From Sparassis latifolia (Eukaryota > Basidiomycota > Agaricomycetes > Polyporales > Sparassidaceae), in NCBI GenBank assembly GCA_018466975.1, contig CM031562.1, forward strand, positions 682,001 through 746,000: a DNA stretch of 64,000 nucleotides, given 5' to 3'. Position numbers and translations under genes: made by a program. Of this stretch, positions 35,551 through 47,646 are shown piece by piece. Under the pieces are notes generated by a model that was given only the letters and a program-made list of their open reading frames with translations, did no database searches and was not told the origin of the DNA. How positions within the stretch are numbered: the first letter of the stretch is position 1; the number at the start of each line of letters is the position of its first letter.

Positions 35551-36826
35551 ATGTCCACCTCACCACCTGACTTCCTCGCCAGGCGCGTTGCATTGGATGT
35601 CACCCATGTGGTATGTACGTACGTCTCTCTTCCCCTCAGGCTATGGCATCCAACTTCTCCATTAACAGTTGATAACCAGACGATGAATCATCCCCTTCTG
35701 AACTGGTACTCGCGTTGCTGACGCTCAGTCCTATACTGCTCAATGTGTGTATCTGCGCCTCAATCTAAGCGTCCATAAATTCGATACTTAGGGTGGAGCC
35801 AGCCCGCCTATGTCGCTCTAGCCATGTGGACTCGCGAAATACTCTTCATTGAGATGTATGCTGGACAGCTGCTCTGCGAGGTGTCAAATTGGTTCCTTAA
35901 GCATGCGGTGAAGGCAGAGCGCCCCGTCGGTGAGTGGTTTGGTGTCTAGTTCTTCTTTGTTCTCGACAACGTCGATGGAGCCACAGTGTCGTCGCCGTAA
36001 CTCTTCGCCGATAGTGGTCAGATGGTCCGTGATTTGGACACCATCAGACTGTGGTTGAGATTTAAAGCCGTCGATGACTTCTTCGGAGGCCTATCCAATT
36101 GCAGCAAGTCCTCTTGAATCTAGAATACGCTTGAATGGAGGAAATTGGCACTGTCCTATTTCAATTGTCTTCGTAGTGGCGCTGCCTTTCTTCTAGTTAC
36201 TCTGGCTGGGCTGACGTCCTTGGACCACCATTTAGATGAATTGGGAACCGGCTATGGCTTCCCTTCTTCTCATAGCCAGTGGATGGGATATTTCACAGCG
36301 TTTTTATATTGCCATTTCTCTTTCCGTCATCGATTTATATCCACGGGATATCTGGCGCTTGATTTGACACGGGTGGTGGTCTTGTATTTCAGTCTGGCCA
36401 TATGGGCTGGTGGCGTCGCATATTCACGGTAAGAGGAAGAACTGATGTAGACGAACGACCAGCACGCTCATTGTTGACATCGCTCGCATGACTTGCTGTG
36501 GTCCTTCATACTTATCTTTTGCGCACACGACCAGATTCTACCTGTCGTATCATACCATACCTCAGGTACTTTGGGGACTAGGCTTTGGCGCTCTTTTCGG
36601 CACCTGCTACTATACCCTTGTCGAGCTCTTACCCTCACGGTATCCGCATTCCGTGCTTGGCAAGATGAAGGCCGCCGTTATTGCCAATCCTGCAAGCACA
36701 TGGTTCCGCATGAGGGATAGCTGGGCGGTATGGGCAGATGGTGGAGTGGAGGCACAGTGGTTGCGCTGGAGAACCGAGTGGTGCCGCATTCGGGCAGAAG
36801 TGAGAGGTGAGAAGAAGAGGACATGA
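35551..36826 (+). CDS. CAX4: dolichyldiphosphatase (PAP2 family)
   Basis: Dephosphorylates dolichyl pyrophosphate in the ER membrane so the lipid carrier for N-glycosylation is recycled. Splicing from ATG 35551 gives FLARRVALDVTHVVYDESS, ELVLALLTLSPILLN, PAYVALAMWTREILFIEMYA, then the PAP2 signature. That signature is motif 1 KHAVKAERP (KX6RP), motif 2 YGFPSSHSQW (PSSH) and motif 3 SRFYLSYHTIPQ, with Gln where lipid phosphatases often have Asp, as is usual in this family. The C-terminal part VLWGLGFGALFGTCYYTLVE and the tail WRTEWCRIRAEVRGEKKRT end at TGA 36824. The intron before the PSSH exon is 306 nt (35930-36235), far longer than the 50-60 nt introns elsewhere in the gene. The gene symbol is the yeast orthologue name. 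Confidence 0.88.
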
Positions 36827-37700
36827 AGGTGAGTAAGTACGTTAAGGTTCGCCTAGTGGGCCTGTGTCCCTGACATGTTGTACTTCGTTCTGTCCATGCC
36901 GGCAGCTCTGATTTTTCCTGTTAGCAATTCGTTCAATAGCGCAAATAACTGGATCCAGCACCCACTGCTGCGCGTGTTCCTTCTGCAACAGCAATCTGGA
37001 AACCTAAAAATCTTTCTGCTCGCTACTGATATCATGCGGCATTGTTGTGGCCAAGGGAGGTCGGCCAAAGCTCGCTAGAAGCGATACAGTGGACGTACTT
37101 CGGATCCTCGGACAACGCTTGTAGAGGGTCTGTCGCTCGGACACAGTGAGACCACCACACTTCTGATTGCTGTGATGTGGAATCCACATCGATATGCGAT
37201 TGCCTCGCACTTTCTCTGAATGGCCGCGAATTCCGCGTCTCATCGCGGTTCATCCGTCCCTTCAAACTATGCGTTCTTGTGTCTCCGTCCATCCAGCAAG
37301 CCGTTGTCGCCAACTGGATTGTCCTATCAGCTGGACATGCTATCTCTCAGGATGGGCGGAGCTTACCTCAGGTGATACCGTGTTTCGTGCCGTCACAAGG
37401 TGTACGAAGACAGTCGTCAATTCCTTCGTGACTTGGTACAGCGGACCGTGCACACCAAATGCGGCGTGGTTCAACTTCCACCTGATCCTCACCTTGTAAT
37501 AACTTCTACTAACCGTTCCAATAGGTATACTTCTTCATCGTCGATGCGTCGTCATTCGGTGCATAATTTGCCTTGCGACATCCTTGGATATATCATTAGT
37601 TCTATCATGAAATTGTAGTGTTCCCAGGAACTATCGTAGCGTTCTCTCGCTATACGGAAGACGAAGTGATACCCAATCCAAACCTAAGTTTCTTCCGTTC
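36827..37700. other. intergenic, nothing recognised
   Basis: Short unsupported frames only on both strands. Confidence 0.4.
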
Positions 37701-37759
37701 GTGTTCTATCCTCCTCAGCGTGAACCGATACGGTCTCCGTGCATCATTCACCCCACGCT

Positions 37760-39342
37760 CCCTAGACTATTTCCGCCATCTAGCTGCACAATTGGCTGCC
37801 CACGAGCACGCTCGTCTACGCCCCGATGGCGTACGGCGCCCAATTGGGCTGGATCGCGCCCGAGTGCCGCATCAGCACGGTGACGGCCAGCCCACACACA
37901 AGCAGACCACCGAGCATATCCTGTACCACTCGCGTATGAATGGCCTGCACAACGTGCATCTCTTGATAATGCACCATCGCAGTCGTGTATGGCCCTTTGG
38001 GCGTTGACAGGCGGCAGCAATTTCTCCCGGGGCCAGATCGCCCAGAAGGTTGACCACAGCTACTGTGCAGCCGCGATGAGGACCGTGGGACCGAGGTAGG
38101 CGTCGAGAGGCGAAGTAACGTTGTGGAGAGTCAGAACCTGTGTGAAGCCATCCAAGTGCTAGCCTCGTGTTTCATTGTTCGTCGAGAACGGTGGGGCAAA
38201 TAAGATGAGTGGTGTCAAGGACCTGCTTATCTACAATTGTCTTTACATTGGCTACCGAAGTTTCGTCGAGAGGTAGTGACGTCGGGGCAGTTGACGCGTT
38301 GACGCCTGAGAGTGCAAAGAGGGACGTCCTTCGTTGCACTGTGATACTGGTTAGTACGACGCAGTTCATTTGATCGAGGTAGACATACAGCCGTGAACGC
38401 GTGAACAACCATTTCCCTGTAATTGCCACCACCAGAAGAACGCCCATATACCAACGTGTAAGCACCCTAAGGAACGCTCAACGGTTTTGGCAGTATGCTG
38501 GTAAGTTCGACAACGCATTCGTTCCGAACTATCGGGGCACGTAGACAGTGATGCCATGTACCAGAATATACTCACTAGACTTCAGTGTCTTGGAATCGGT
38601 GAGCTCGGCGCACATGACGCGGAGTGGCGTAACGATGGTTCCATTCTGCTGAGCCACAATGGAATCTGGCTCAAGTGTCCACGGCGGTCGTCCATGCAGG
38701 CTATAATCCGGCATCTGATATAGTAGAACTTCCATGAAACTAGCCGTCGGAATCTAAGGATTGGCCTTTAGATATCGGCGATAGCTGTTATATTTAATGT
38801 ACCCACGACCTAAAGCTGCATGTTGTACGTCTTGTGCATAGACGAGGCTACGAAGGTGCTCGCGACAGCGACCTTGACGAACGGGACATGGAAGTGCACA
38901 TGATGCCAACCAGGCTACGATATCTGAGAGTGCCAGAGCACACCCAAACCGATACGATTAGCGGGTGTATAGGAAACTGATGTCGACGCAGATTGTGGAC
39001 CACGTTACATTGCTTAGGCCTGCGAACGAATGCCGACATAAGAAGGTCCAACACATCAAAAGAGCCACCGGCGACCACAAACACGTGCTCGGGACCGTAG
39101 AAATAGAAGCAAAGCCTTCGCGAGATGCACTGTCGAAAAGAGGAGCTTCCAGGACGACAATCGTTATCGCAATCAGTGCAAGGAGCGGAACCTGATTTAT
39201 CTGGCAGAAGAGGATGGGTCCAATAGGTTTTCTTGCTCTCAGAGGAACAACCTGCAAGCATAGAACAGCAGATAGCAGCACCGAAGACAAAGTCACGTAC
39301 TTCCGCTTCTTGGCCACCAAAGTTCTCGGCCACGATCATCAA
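37760..39342 (-). pseudogene. degraded multi-helix membrane-protein gene, family not identified
   Basis: Minus-strand fragments read like exons of one membrane protein. They are a hydrophobic stretch near 39100-39320 (VTLSSVLLSAVLCLQVVPL, LLALIAITIVVLEAPLFDS), a soluble exon 38590-38735 (HGRPPWTLEPDSIVAQQNG, MCAELTDSKTL, GTGAGT donor), and WYMGVLLVVAITGKWLFTRS with ICPTVLDEQ near 38180-38450. After these come VLTLHNVTSPLDAYLGPTVL near 38110-38160 and LLVCGLAVTVLMRHSGAIQP near 37850-37910. The last part is interrupted by several in-frame stops (after IGA, after QLCS). The order and the partial splice sites suggest a once-functional gene. I do not recognise the family. Confidence 0.35.
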
Positions 39343-39428
39343 TTAGATCTCTGCTGTAGTAATAAATTCCAATCGCGCAGTATTGTTCTAAATACGTTCC
39401 TGTTCGTCTGGCCTGTCCCGTCCACAGT

Positions 39429-39953
39429 CTAGCCAATGATCTCGCTGCTCTTGATGAGCGGTGTCTTGGGGTACAGAAAATAAATAGCGATAATGAGGAT
39501 GAGAGCTGTCAAGGTCCCCAGCAACTTCACCTCAGCGCCCATTGGGTGTGCCTGAAGGGCCGGCTGAACGGTCTCTATAGTGCGCTCGATTGTAACATCG
39601 TCTGCGGGCGAAACGAGAAGGTCGCGCTAAGCAGAATCAGCCCACACTCTTCGGGAAACACTCTGTTTATCAATGTCGTCGGATCCATCATGCCCTTCTC
39701 GTCGATGTTCGCACCCAGTGAAACGAGGACAGCCCAGGTAGTTGCTGTCGGGGAAGCCAAGACTAGTTTAACCCTTGTGAGCACAGGCACCCACTGCAGG
39801 TTTGAAAAACCGACGTTGTCGCAGTAGGTCCATGTGAATGATGCCACCGTGGAAAAAAAGTGCGTCGTATGGCGAGAGGTGGTTGGATATCACCACTATG
39901 ACGATGACCGTAAGTAGCAAGACCACGAATCGGAGAGTACGCACGAAGCACAA
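39429..39953 (-). CDS. hypothetical protein with C-terminal membrane anchor
   Basis: The 3' exon, entered from a TGCTTAG acceptor near 39631, reads DLLVSPADDVTIERTIETVQ, continues with ALQAHPMGAEVKLLG, then a clear membrane helix (TLTALILIIAIYFLYP) and a short tail KTPLIKSSEIIG with TAG at 39431-39429. Upstream exons are uncertain; a hydrophobic frame (TLRFVVLLLTVIVIVVISNH) lies at about 39880-39950 and may belong to it. Coherent hydrophobic patterning and an acceptor support a real 3' exon, but the start and the family are unknown. Confidence 0.3.
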
Positions 39954-42900
39954 GATGGAAGATGACCATCAGAATTACTGGGATAAACTCTTGTCTATGT
40001 CGCAGGATAATGCTGGTAGGAATGCTTCGCAGAAGCTGAATCAGTGTACGTGGCAAATTACGGTGGAATCTTCATGTAACATAACTTCGCGTTCTTCGAC
40101 CTTCACAGGATAGATATTCAAAAAACCTGAACGCAAGTGAGAACTTACAGTAATTATTGAACAACAAATCATTGACGCACCAGTCTCGTCCGATTCATAA
40201 GGGGGCACGTAGGAATACAACGGTGGTACTTAAGGGGACTTCTCTTAATACACAAAGCTAAGCCAATAAACTCTAGATAAGGAGGTTGAACGGCAAATCA
40301 AGCGAAACGTGGGGTTTCGCCTCATCGTTCGTACCTTTGTTTTGCTGTCACAAATAGGTGGCATGTACGCGCGTAATTTACGTCGCCCATGATCATGAGG
40401 ATATCAGGATTACACCCGAAACCTTTCGAGTAAAATTACCTCCTTCCTTGAAACACTGTTGTCCGATCAGTGCGACGCAGAGCATGGATGCTGCAGGACC
40501 CATGTTCTGGACCAAGACTGAGGTTACCAGTAGTCTTTAGTATTCTGAAATTAGGCAACACATCTGTGATGAAGCGGAAACAAAAATGGGCGCACTTCAA
40601 TCTGCGGCACAATTCTGTAAGAACAGGAATTCTGAGAATCGTCTAACAAGTCGTCACGCTCGAAGTCGTACGTGGATTGAGGAGCGCCTTTCCTGTGCAG
40701 AATATGCTGATTTCCGTATAGTCAAACTGCGTTTGATAGAACGACAGAAACACAGTCACGGTACGTCTTCTGCGCAAGAGAATCGCCAACTTGTCACATG
40801 CTGCAGCGGTAAATAGCAAAAGGGGAAAAATTCGGAACATGGAGACAGGCGAATCATGAGCGTAGCCTGAAAGGACTGTTGAAGTCTTCAAGTTCTTCAA
40901 GCAGCGGGTACTGCTCGTGATGTGATTATTGGCGCCTATCCCCTACAGCTGTGGCTGACGAGCAGCACAGTTGATATAGTGCATGGAATATTGCCAGCGC
41001 ATTCTGCACCGTCTTTCCATCTCCAGCAAGTGCATCCTGCTTCCGTACAGCTGTCCCTCCCAGAGGCGCTACCCCCTTCAGCTAGCAAATAGAACCAGAG
41101 ATGCAATTGCACTCACACAGGGCACGAATCCGCGCATCGTGGGACGGACCACTCCCGCGAGACGTCGTCTCGGGCCGTCGCGGCCGACTCGGAGGAGAGT
41201 CCCCCCGTGCATGAATTTGGGCCACCTTTGCGGGTGAAACATGTACAGAGCCTAGCACGTCCCTCCCGGCCCCCAACGGTCCCCCTTGAGCCTTGTTAAA
41301 GGACGAGGGACAAGGCCATCCGGGCCAGTTAGCTAGCATATAACGAGCTGAAAATGTACGTTTCCCCACCGATGTACATTTCCTTCCACGCTGACTTCGC
41401 TCTGGGTGCTACCCTACCGATCTAGTTGCATCAGCACCCCTGTTGGCAAGGTTGTAACAGTGCACCAGGGACGCACAAAATCAACGGAGAAACGGGTGCA
41501 TATCGGGAGCACGGCGTTGGCGCGGCGTATGTACCTAGTCTAGTGCTTATATCGTGACGGCCGCGTTGCCGCGGTAAGACCATCCTCATGCCCATGCGTG
41601 TCGCCGATGCCTATAAGACGATCAAATGAGTATGGAGATCGATCAAATGAGGACCACAGTGTTAGCTAAGTTGTGGTCGTACGAAGTCATGGAATAGCCC
41701 GATGTCGGGATGCATTCGGATCTCCGGTCCTGGGCGTCCGTACGTGCGTCGGAACAGTGGAATAGGGAAGTCAAACACCATCGCATGTGCGTCGCCGACG
41801 GGACACCAAGAAGCAAATCAAAGCCAGCTGCAAGGAAATGGCGCATACTCTGGGATCTTCTGGCAACGATACTGCCGATAACAGCGAACTTGCTGGGAAA
41901 AAAATCAGGGCGATGACCTCTGCGGAGGAATACAGAAATAGTGGGGCATAATATACATACTGTACGTTTGTGTAGGCACGTTACCCGGATCTTGCTTTGG
42001 AGGCGGCAAAAATCCCAGATTTGTCGTGGCATTTGCACCGTTCTTCCAAAGAGGCATCAACGTTTGCGACGCGGGTAAGCGAGGTCACAGCCAGAAGCAT
42101 TGAACTACGTGTACTCACGAGTGCGAGACTGACTTTGTTCTCTCTGCTGCTCGCAGGTGGTAAGACCGTGACAGATATTCTCGCCTCAAAGCCAACGACT
42201 CGACATCGCGCAAATCAGTTCACCCGCGATACTCAGCATTCCTTTGGAGAGTAGGAGAGCATTAGGCTCATAGATACAGCTTCTAGTTAGTTACCATACT
42301 CCAGAACCGAGGGCCACCATATTGTCGCGATCGTCGGGAGAAGGTAGGTCACCTACAGACAAGAAACCGTGATGGAGGACATCACTGCAGAGGAAAATCG
42401 TTGAGTGATCAATCACTCCGTCAAATTGTACCACCACCCAAGAACAGCGGAGACGATATGTGCGTGAGTATGCCATTGTTATCTATCTTCGTTAGAACTT
42501 AGAAGCGATTTCGGCATCCTTCATTTACTGGTTATATATTATTAACAAGCAAAAACACTATCCACGGCCATAGGACTTCGAAAACACCGCATCCCGTCCG
42601 ATCTGCGCAGTTAACCGGAGTGCCGCCCAGTTAGTACCACGGTGGGGGACCACGCGGGAATCCTGGGTGCTGTGGTTTTTCTGGTCAGCTTTTTGCTCCT
42701 CCTTTTAACCGTTCCCTAAGTCTCAATCAGTTCTAGATCTTCTTATTAAACCTCGCTTTCAGTCCCTTGTCCTGATATTATTTGGAACATCCTTGGTGTT
42801 ACCCAACCGTCCAACGTCGACGTTGAAAGTTGAAAACTCGTACGCGCAGTCAACTTCACGTCGACAAACCATTCCAAGTCGACCATGGACCTTTGCATCG

Positions 42901-43248
42901 AAATCTATCCAAGTACGTACGTATACAGTAAGTAAGCTCAAGCAAGTAGCATGCGCGGCCAGCCAACCATATGTAAATGTGTACAGTGAGCAACGGGCAG
43001 CAAGCGGTACGTGTACAGAGCGCAACCTGCGCGATCCGGAACTGGGAACCGAGAGCCTGGAGTGAAAGACGGGAAGCGAAAAGATAGAATAAGGAAGTAG
43101 CTATAGAGCGTGTCTGATTAGGGCGCTAGGTAAGAGCATTGCGGATATGGGGGTCACCACGCGTGTGGTATTTTAGGTAGAGATCGGGCGAAGCGCTAAC
43201 AGACGGACCTGTATGCGGAGCTAAAGGAGTGCGACAGGATGCATCATG
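39954..43248. other. gene-poor region
   Basis: About 3.3 kb with only short frames. The stretch 41130-41290 is locally GC-rich. Nothing in it resembles a known protein, RNA gene or transposon to me. Confidence 0.4.
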
Positions 43249-43340
43249 AACAAAGAGGCAGACGAAGCGAGGTGGAACGAAACCAAACAGGACAGAGAGA
43301 CAGACGAAGCGAAGTGGAACGAAACCAAACAGGGCAGACA
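43249..43340. repeat. two-copy direct repeat, unit about 42 bp
   Basis: GACGAAGCGAGGTGGAACGA... is followed immediately by GACGAAGCGAAGTGGAACGA..., each continuing AACCAAACAGG. The copies differ at a few positions. Confidence 0.75.
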
Positions 43341-43417
43341 GTGGGGAATATGAGCGAGAACATGTCTACTCGTGGACCAAGTTTACTTCCGCGGCAGCGC
43401 CTGTGCACGCACCGCGC

Positions 43418-44389
43418 TCAGAAAACTGCGCGATGCATCGGCACGAGCGCGGGCGCAGGCGTGATGTGCGCGACGGACCTACGCGCGCTGCGGTTCGTGA
43501 GCGGGCTCGCGCGAACGGGGAAGATCGAGGTCCCGGAGTACAGTGGTTGGGAAGGCAGGATCACGGGGGACGTATACGCCGGGAGGCGCTGTCCCCAGGT
43601 CGACGCAGTCCTGCGGACGGGAGTGGTGGGCCGGTCTGCGGCGTCGGGGTCTGAGTCGTAGACGTGGACGAGCTGGGGCATCATGGGCAGTGTAGCGGGG
43701 TGTGCATCGTCGTTGGCCTCTTGGGAGTGCTCGAACTCACCCTCGAACCAGCCCCCGGGCGAGGGCTGGGAGGCGCGTGCAAGCATCGGCTCGTCAGAGG
43801 GCGAGGCGGGATACTCGATGTCTGTTGGCGCGCGCTCGTACATCCTCGGCGCGGGAGGCGGGGAGCGCTCGCGAGGGGCTGGTGACGCCGAGGCTGAGGA
43901 ATCCGACGTGGTGGACACGGTAGATGCAGAGGCGCCAACGATGTTGTACATGTTCGCATACTGCGAGACCATCTCGCCCGGCTCGTACGCGTGCGGCTCC
44001 TCGGGGACCTCGAGGGTGTACGTCGGGAGCACTTGCCATTCACTAGGTAGTCGGACCGGCCGTAGCTCCCTGCGGCTGCTCGCAACCTCAAGCTCTTCGA
44101 CGGAGACGGCGTCCACGTCACTCGCGGAGCCGCCGCCGCTACTCTCGCTGCCGGTGCTGCTGCTGCGCTCAAAGTAGAGCCCCGGGGCGCGCGGGGCGGG
44201 TGGGAGCTGCGCGGGGTCGATGAACGCTTCGTACACGGCATCGTCGTTCTCGAAGAACTCGTCCGCGTCAGGGTCGAAGGGTTTCCAGTAGGACCACTTT
44301 TCGTACGCGGGGTGTGCTGGCGCTGGCTCGGGCTCGGTCTCGACGCGCACTGTGGGAACGTGGGTGGAGGAAAACAGCGGGCGGCCCAT
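43418..44389 (-). CDS. acidic, Pro/Ser-rich hypothetical protein
   Basis: The start chosen is ATG 44389 (MGRPLFSSTHVPTVRVE); upstream in-frame codons pass through a poly-A run and look like leader. The frame is uninterrupted for 323 codons to a stop at 43420-43418. The N-terminus (MGRPLFSS.HVPTVRVE, then YEKWSYWKPFDPDADEFFEN) is a pattern I have seen in other Agaricomycete hypothetical proteins. The rest is low complexity: an acidic/Ser stretch (SSTGSESSGGGSASDVDAVS), LPTYTLEVPEEPHAYEPGE, then Pro/Ala/Ser-rich sequence with LPAYTSP near the C-terminus. Very GC-rich at third positions. No domain, signal or helix. Function unknown; probably intrinsically disordered. Confidence 0.6.
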   Translation of the reverse strand: MGRPLFSSTHVPTVRVETEPEPAPAHPAYEKWSYWKPFDPDADEFFENDDAVYEAFIDPAQLPPAPRAPGLYFERSSSTGSESSGGGSASDVDAVSVEELEVASSRRELRPVRLPSEWQVLPTYTLEVPEEPHAYEPGEMVSQYANMYNIVGASASTVSTTSDSSASASPAPRERSPPPAPRMYERAPTDIEYPASPSDEPMLARASQPSPGGWFEGEFEHSQEANDDAHPATLPMMPQLVHVYDSDPDAADRPTTPVRRTASTWGQRLPAYTSPVILPSQPLYSGTSIFPVRASPLTNRSARRSVAHITPAPALVPMHRAVF

Positions 44390-45443
44390 GTTTTTTTTTG
44401 TTGGCGAAGGGGTAGCGAAGAGGGGAAAGGTTAATGTACAGAGGTATATGGGTATGAGGGAGCGGACGCGTCGGCGGGAGAGAGACAGTTCAGAGGCGGT
44501 CGCACAACTTTTCATCTCGATCGCGACGCGGCGGTGTCAGCTTCAGGGCAGGCTCACCGCCACCGTGTCTCGTGGCTACCTCTTGGCTACCGCGGCCGCG
44601 GCCCGTGCGCCCCACTTTCACAGCACTCAGCAGTGTCAGCACAGACTCGTATACTAAGAAGAGACATGTACACGGCCTTAGAACGGAATTTGCGTAGTGC
44701 AGGAGGAGTTAGATCGGCGTCTACAGCTGTGTGGTGGTCAGAATCAAAATCTCTGTAGATCTCTCACAGCCTGCCTGAGAGCGAGATCTAAGCCATATGC
44801 ACTGAGTGCGTTGTGGGAGATATCGTTGCCACCGGCTTTCGAGCTGCCTCATAACAATCTCCGTTTGCTGAATTTGTTCTCTGCATGTGCCAATGCTTGC
44901 TGCATGCGATTCCAGCAAAAGGGATTTCTATGAGCCTGCCTTGTCTGCATCCAGATATATAATTCGCCGTTGTATGCTAAGTCCGGACTACCGTGGAGAT
45001 CAGCTCACGAAGTTAACGCACTTCGTCCAAATTGTCATCAGAATTTTATAGTATCCTTCTTTCAGCCGCTGCAGAAGTTTTGGGCCCAACGCGCCTTCAC
45101 CTTTGCCCCGATGCGATTTTCGATATAGACCGCCTATCTATAATGTTATAGTAGAAAACATACTAGGACTATGGCTTCTGATATTCATCGGACGAAGTGA
45201 GGTGGAGCCAGTTGGATACAGTGTCTTGTCTGCGATTGATACAAAACAAGCGTGAATTCGCAGATTTTATTTCCTCTACTGAACAGTGTAATTAACTACT
45301 ACCATATTGATTCCTTCGGTCAGAGTTGCATCATATGGGGCTTTCTAAACTTTGGTGTGCAAATGAAAACGAATGAACATGAACTAAGGACTCTCCGCGA
45401 CAGTTTCTCCTGCGTACATCAGGTCATGCTCCTCGGTGGCCCG
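44390..45443. other. intergenic, nothing recognised
   Basis: Promoter side of the acidic protein gene and 3' flank of P450 copy 1. The T-run at 44391 (poly-A on the coding strand) lies immediately upstream of the ATG. Confidence 0.4.
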
Positions 45444-47646
45444 TTATTGGTGCAGAATCAGGCTCTTCGCAGTCTCAGAACGCTGTCGAATAGTGCATGC
45501 AAACATTGTTTTGGTCGGCTACGCATGTCATGTTAGACACCAGGCAACATTGCGCGGAATCCGTGGACGACCCGGGCAATGAAAGGCTCACCTCACTTGT
45601 CCGTCTGTTGTGAACTCCACCTTTGGCTCAACCTCCTTCCCATCCTCTCCTAAGGCCTTGGTAATGTTGAACATGGGGAGAATAGACGCTACGACAAGCC
45701 ATGTGCTATTGTCCGCAAAATGGCGTCCGGGACAAATTCTATGGGATGGATGGCATAAGGCACGCCGTTGGCATTCATTGTAGCGAAACAACACACCGCC
45801 GGCCGAATCCAAAGCTAGCATTGAAATGCGGCTCGCCGCGCCCCGCAGGGCCTGGACGGAAGCGCTCTGGATAGAACTCATCTCATCGCTCTGCCATAGT
45901 ACGGCAAAGAAAATTTAGCAGACCATTGGCAGGGCTAATATGCACTCACATTGCATTGGGTATGACCACCGATCCCTTCGATATGAACAACCCATTGTAC
46001 TCGTCGTCGTCGCGACTCCTATGTGCGACACCTAAGCGTCCAACGGTGTCAAAAGCAAGACCCCAAAAGACGTTGAGAAGGATTCGACAAGAAGCACCGA
46101 AAGGAACAACCGGTCGCCATCTGTGAGACATCACAAATCAGCTCGGTCCTCCCACCGTCGCGCATCAGCTTCCCGCACGAAACGCACCTCATCGTCTCCT
46201 GGAGCACGCACTCCATGAACGGCAACGCGTCGCGATCACTGGAGTCTGGGATCCGCCTGGACCCCGCAACTTGGTCAATCTCCTGTGCCTTTCGCTGCGC
46301 CTCGGGGAACAGCAACATCGCGGCGAAGAACGTCTGAATGAGCGATCAAGTCTGAGACGTTGTCAGCCAACGCGAGACTCCTCGGGAATGGAAACTGCTG
46401 CACACTGACAGTATTTGCCCCAGCTGCATCACGAGTTAGCTTGATCAAATGCGGAGAACTAGGACGTACCTATGAGGATAACGGCTGCGGCGCCCTTGAG
46501 GTCTTCGAGCTCCTCGCCGCTGACCATAGCCAAGTCGAGGGCCTCCAGATGGGAGGCGAGGAAGAACGATTGCGCGATCCCAATGTCCTGCAAGCTGTGT
46601 CAGAATACGGCATTTGCGGGATAAAAACATGGGGCCGACCATCTGCTTCCGAATGTCTTCAAGGGGATAATCATGCAACCTCCTCGTAGCGGGCTTCAAG
46701 CGGCGCGCGGCAGCCGTCAGGGACGAAAACCCAGGGAACCGATGCCAGGGAACATGTCGCACTTATATTGCAACATTGTAAATAATGAGCACTTGACGTT
46801 CACCACAGTATAGTGAGACGTACAAGATGGGAAGAGGTCCAACAAGGACATTCCTGCAGCAGCCTCGCTCAAGGCGTCGAAAGCCCCTTCAGCGAGCTTG
46901 ATGTAAACGTCGTCGTAGGGATGTAGGACTTGATGGCCGTACGTGATTTTTACAATGCTCGACAGAGCAAAACTGTTTGAAAACATCAGTTACTGAAGAA
47001 ATGTGGCGGAAACGAGGACACGAGAGGCATTCGTACCTGCAAGTTAATGTGAGAAATTGCTCGGGTGCTGTCAGCAGGACCTTAAGCAGCGCATGCACTT
47101 CCCGAGCTTGATCTCCGCGATACGTGAGACACTTGTTATAATTGAAATACTCCTGGAGCATCTTCCTGTGTTTCCTCCACCGAGGGCCGTAAGGCATAAC
47201 GGCAACATCTGCCTCCCAGCCCATCCTGATAGTCGTCAGATATATACTCTAGTATTTGCGCAAGATACAGACATTTCGAACATTGTACATGTCGGTCTGT
47301 CACTGTAGACGGTGCCTCGTTTCTCTAGGAGGTCAATCACCGCTTCCGCGGAGTTCAGCACTACCAGGTGCTGCCCTAGAATATTCAGACGGAAGATATC
47401 ACCTGCAACGAAAGTGTTTGGAGTCACATAAGAGTCATGGACAGTATGAAGGCGATCCTTACCGTATTCTCCTGCCCACTTTCGGAACAGGGAGTGTTGG
47501 TGCGCAGGAGAGAATACCCTCAGATGCCCGATCAATGAGTCTGCGGGTGGACCGGGCGGGAGAGGGCGAGAGGATGCACTCTTTCGCCGGAGCAGTATGA
47601 GAGCAACGGCGAATGAGCATAGCAAATATATCATCGTAAAATCCAT
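45444..47646 (-). pseudogene. cytochrome P450 copy 1, decayed
   Basis: Start ATG 47646 (MDFTMIYLLCSFAVALILL, membrane anchor), then LPPGPPADSLIGHLRVFSP, GDIFRLNILGQHLVVLNSA, RGTVYSDRPT, MGWEADVAVMPYGPRWRKHR, FALSSIVKITYGHQV, the ETMR of helix K (ECVLQETMR), RSRDDDEYNGLFISKGSVVI, EFYPERF and FGFGRRICPGRHFA (heme Cys). The C-terminal exon RQRSETAKSLILHQ ends at TAA 45446-45444. Compared with intact copy 2 it has three lesions. TGG is changed to TGA just after helix I (46348-46346). A net 29-nt loss in the SRDE..FYPERF exon (about 45877-45889) cannot be rescued by any nearby acceptor. Helix I reads AGANT where copy 2 has AGAET. The intronic structure is otherwise conserved. Most likely non-functional. 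Confidence 0.8.

Noticed and set aside
35093..35603. minus-strand frames in the divergent BCS1/dolichyldiphosphatase interval as a gene
   Set aside because: They overlap the two-copy AT-rich repeat and lack recognisable domains or splice-supported extension.
41643..42038. minus-strand 131-codon frame as a gene
   Set aside because: No motif, no splice-linked continuation and no similarity to anything else in the window.
43683..44177. plus-strand 164-codon frame over the acidic protein gene
   Set aside because: Antisense of a GC-rich, low-complexity coding region. The minus-strand frame is longer and carries the recognised N-terminus.
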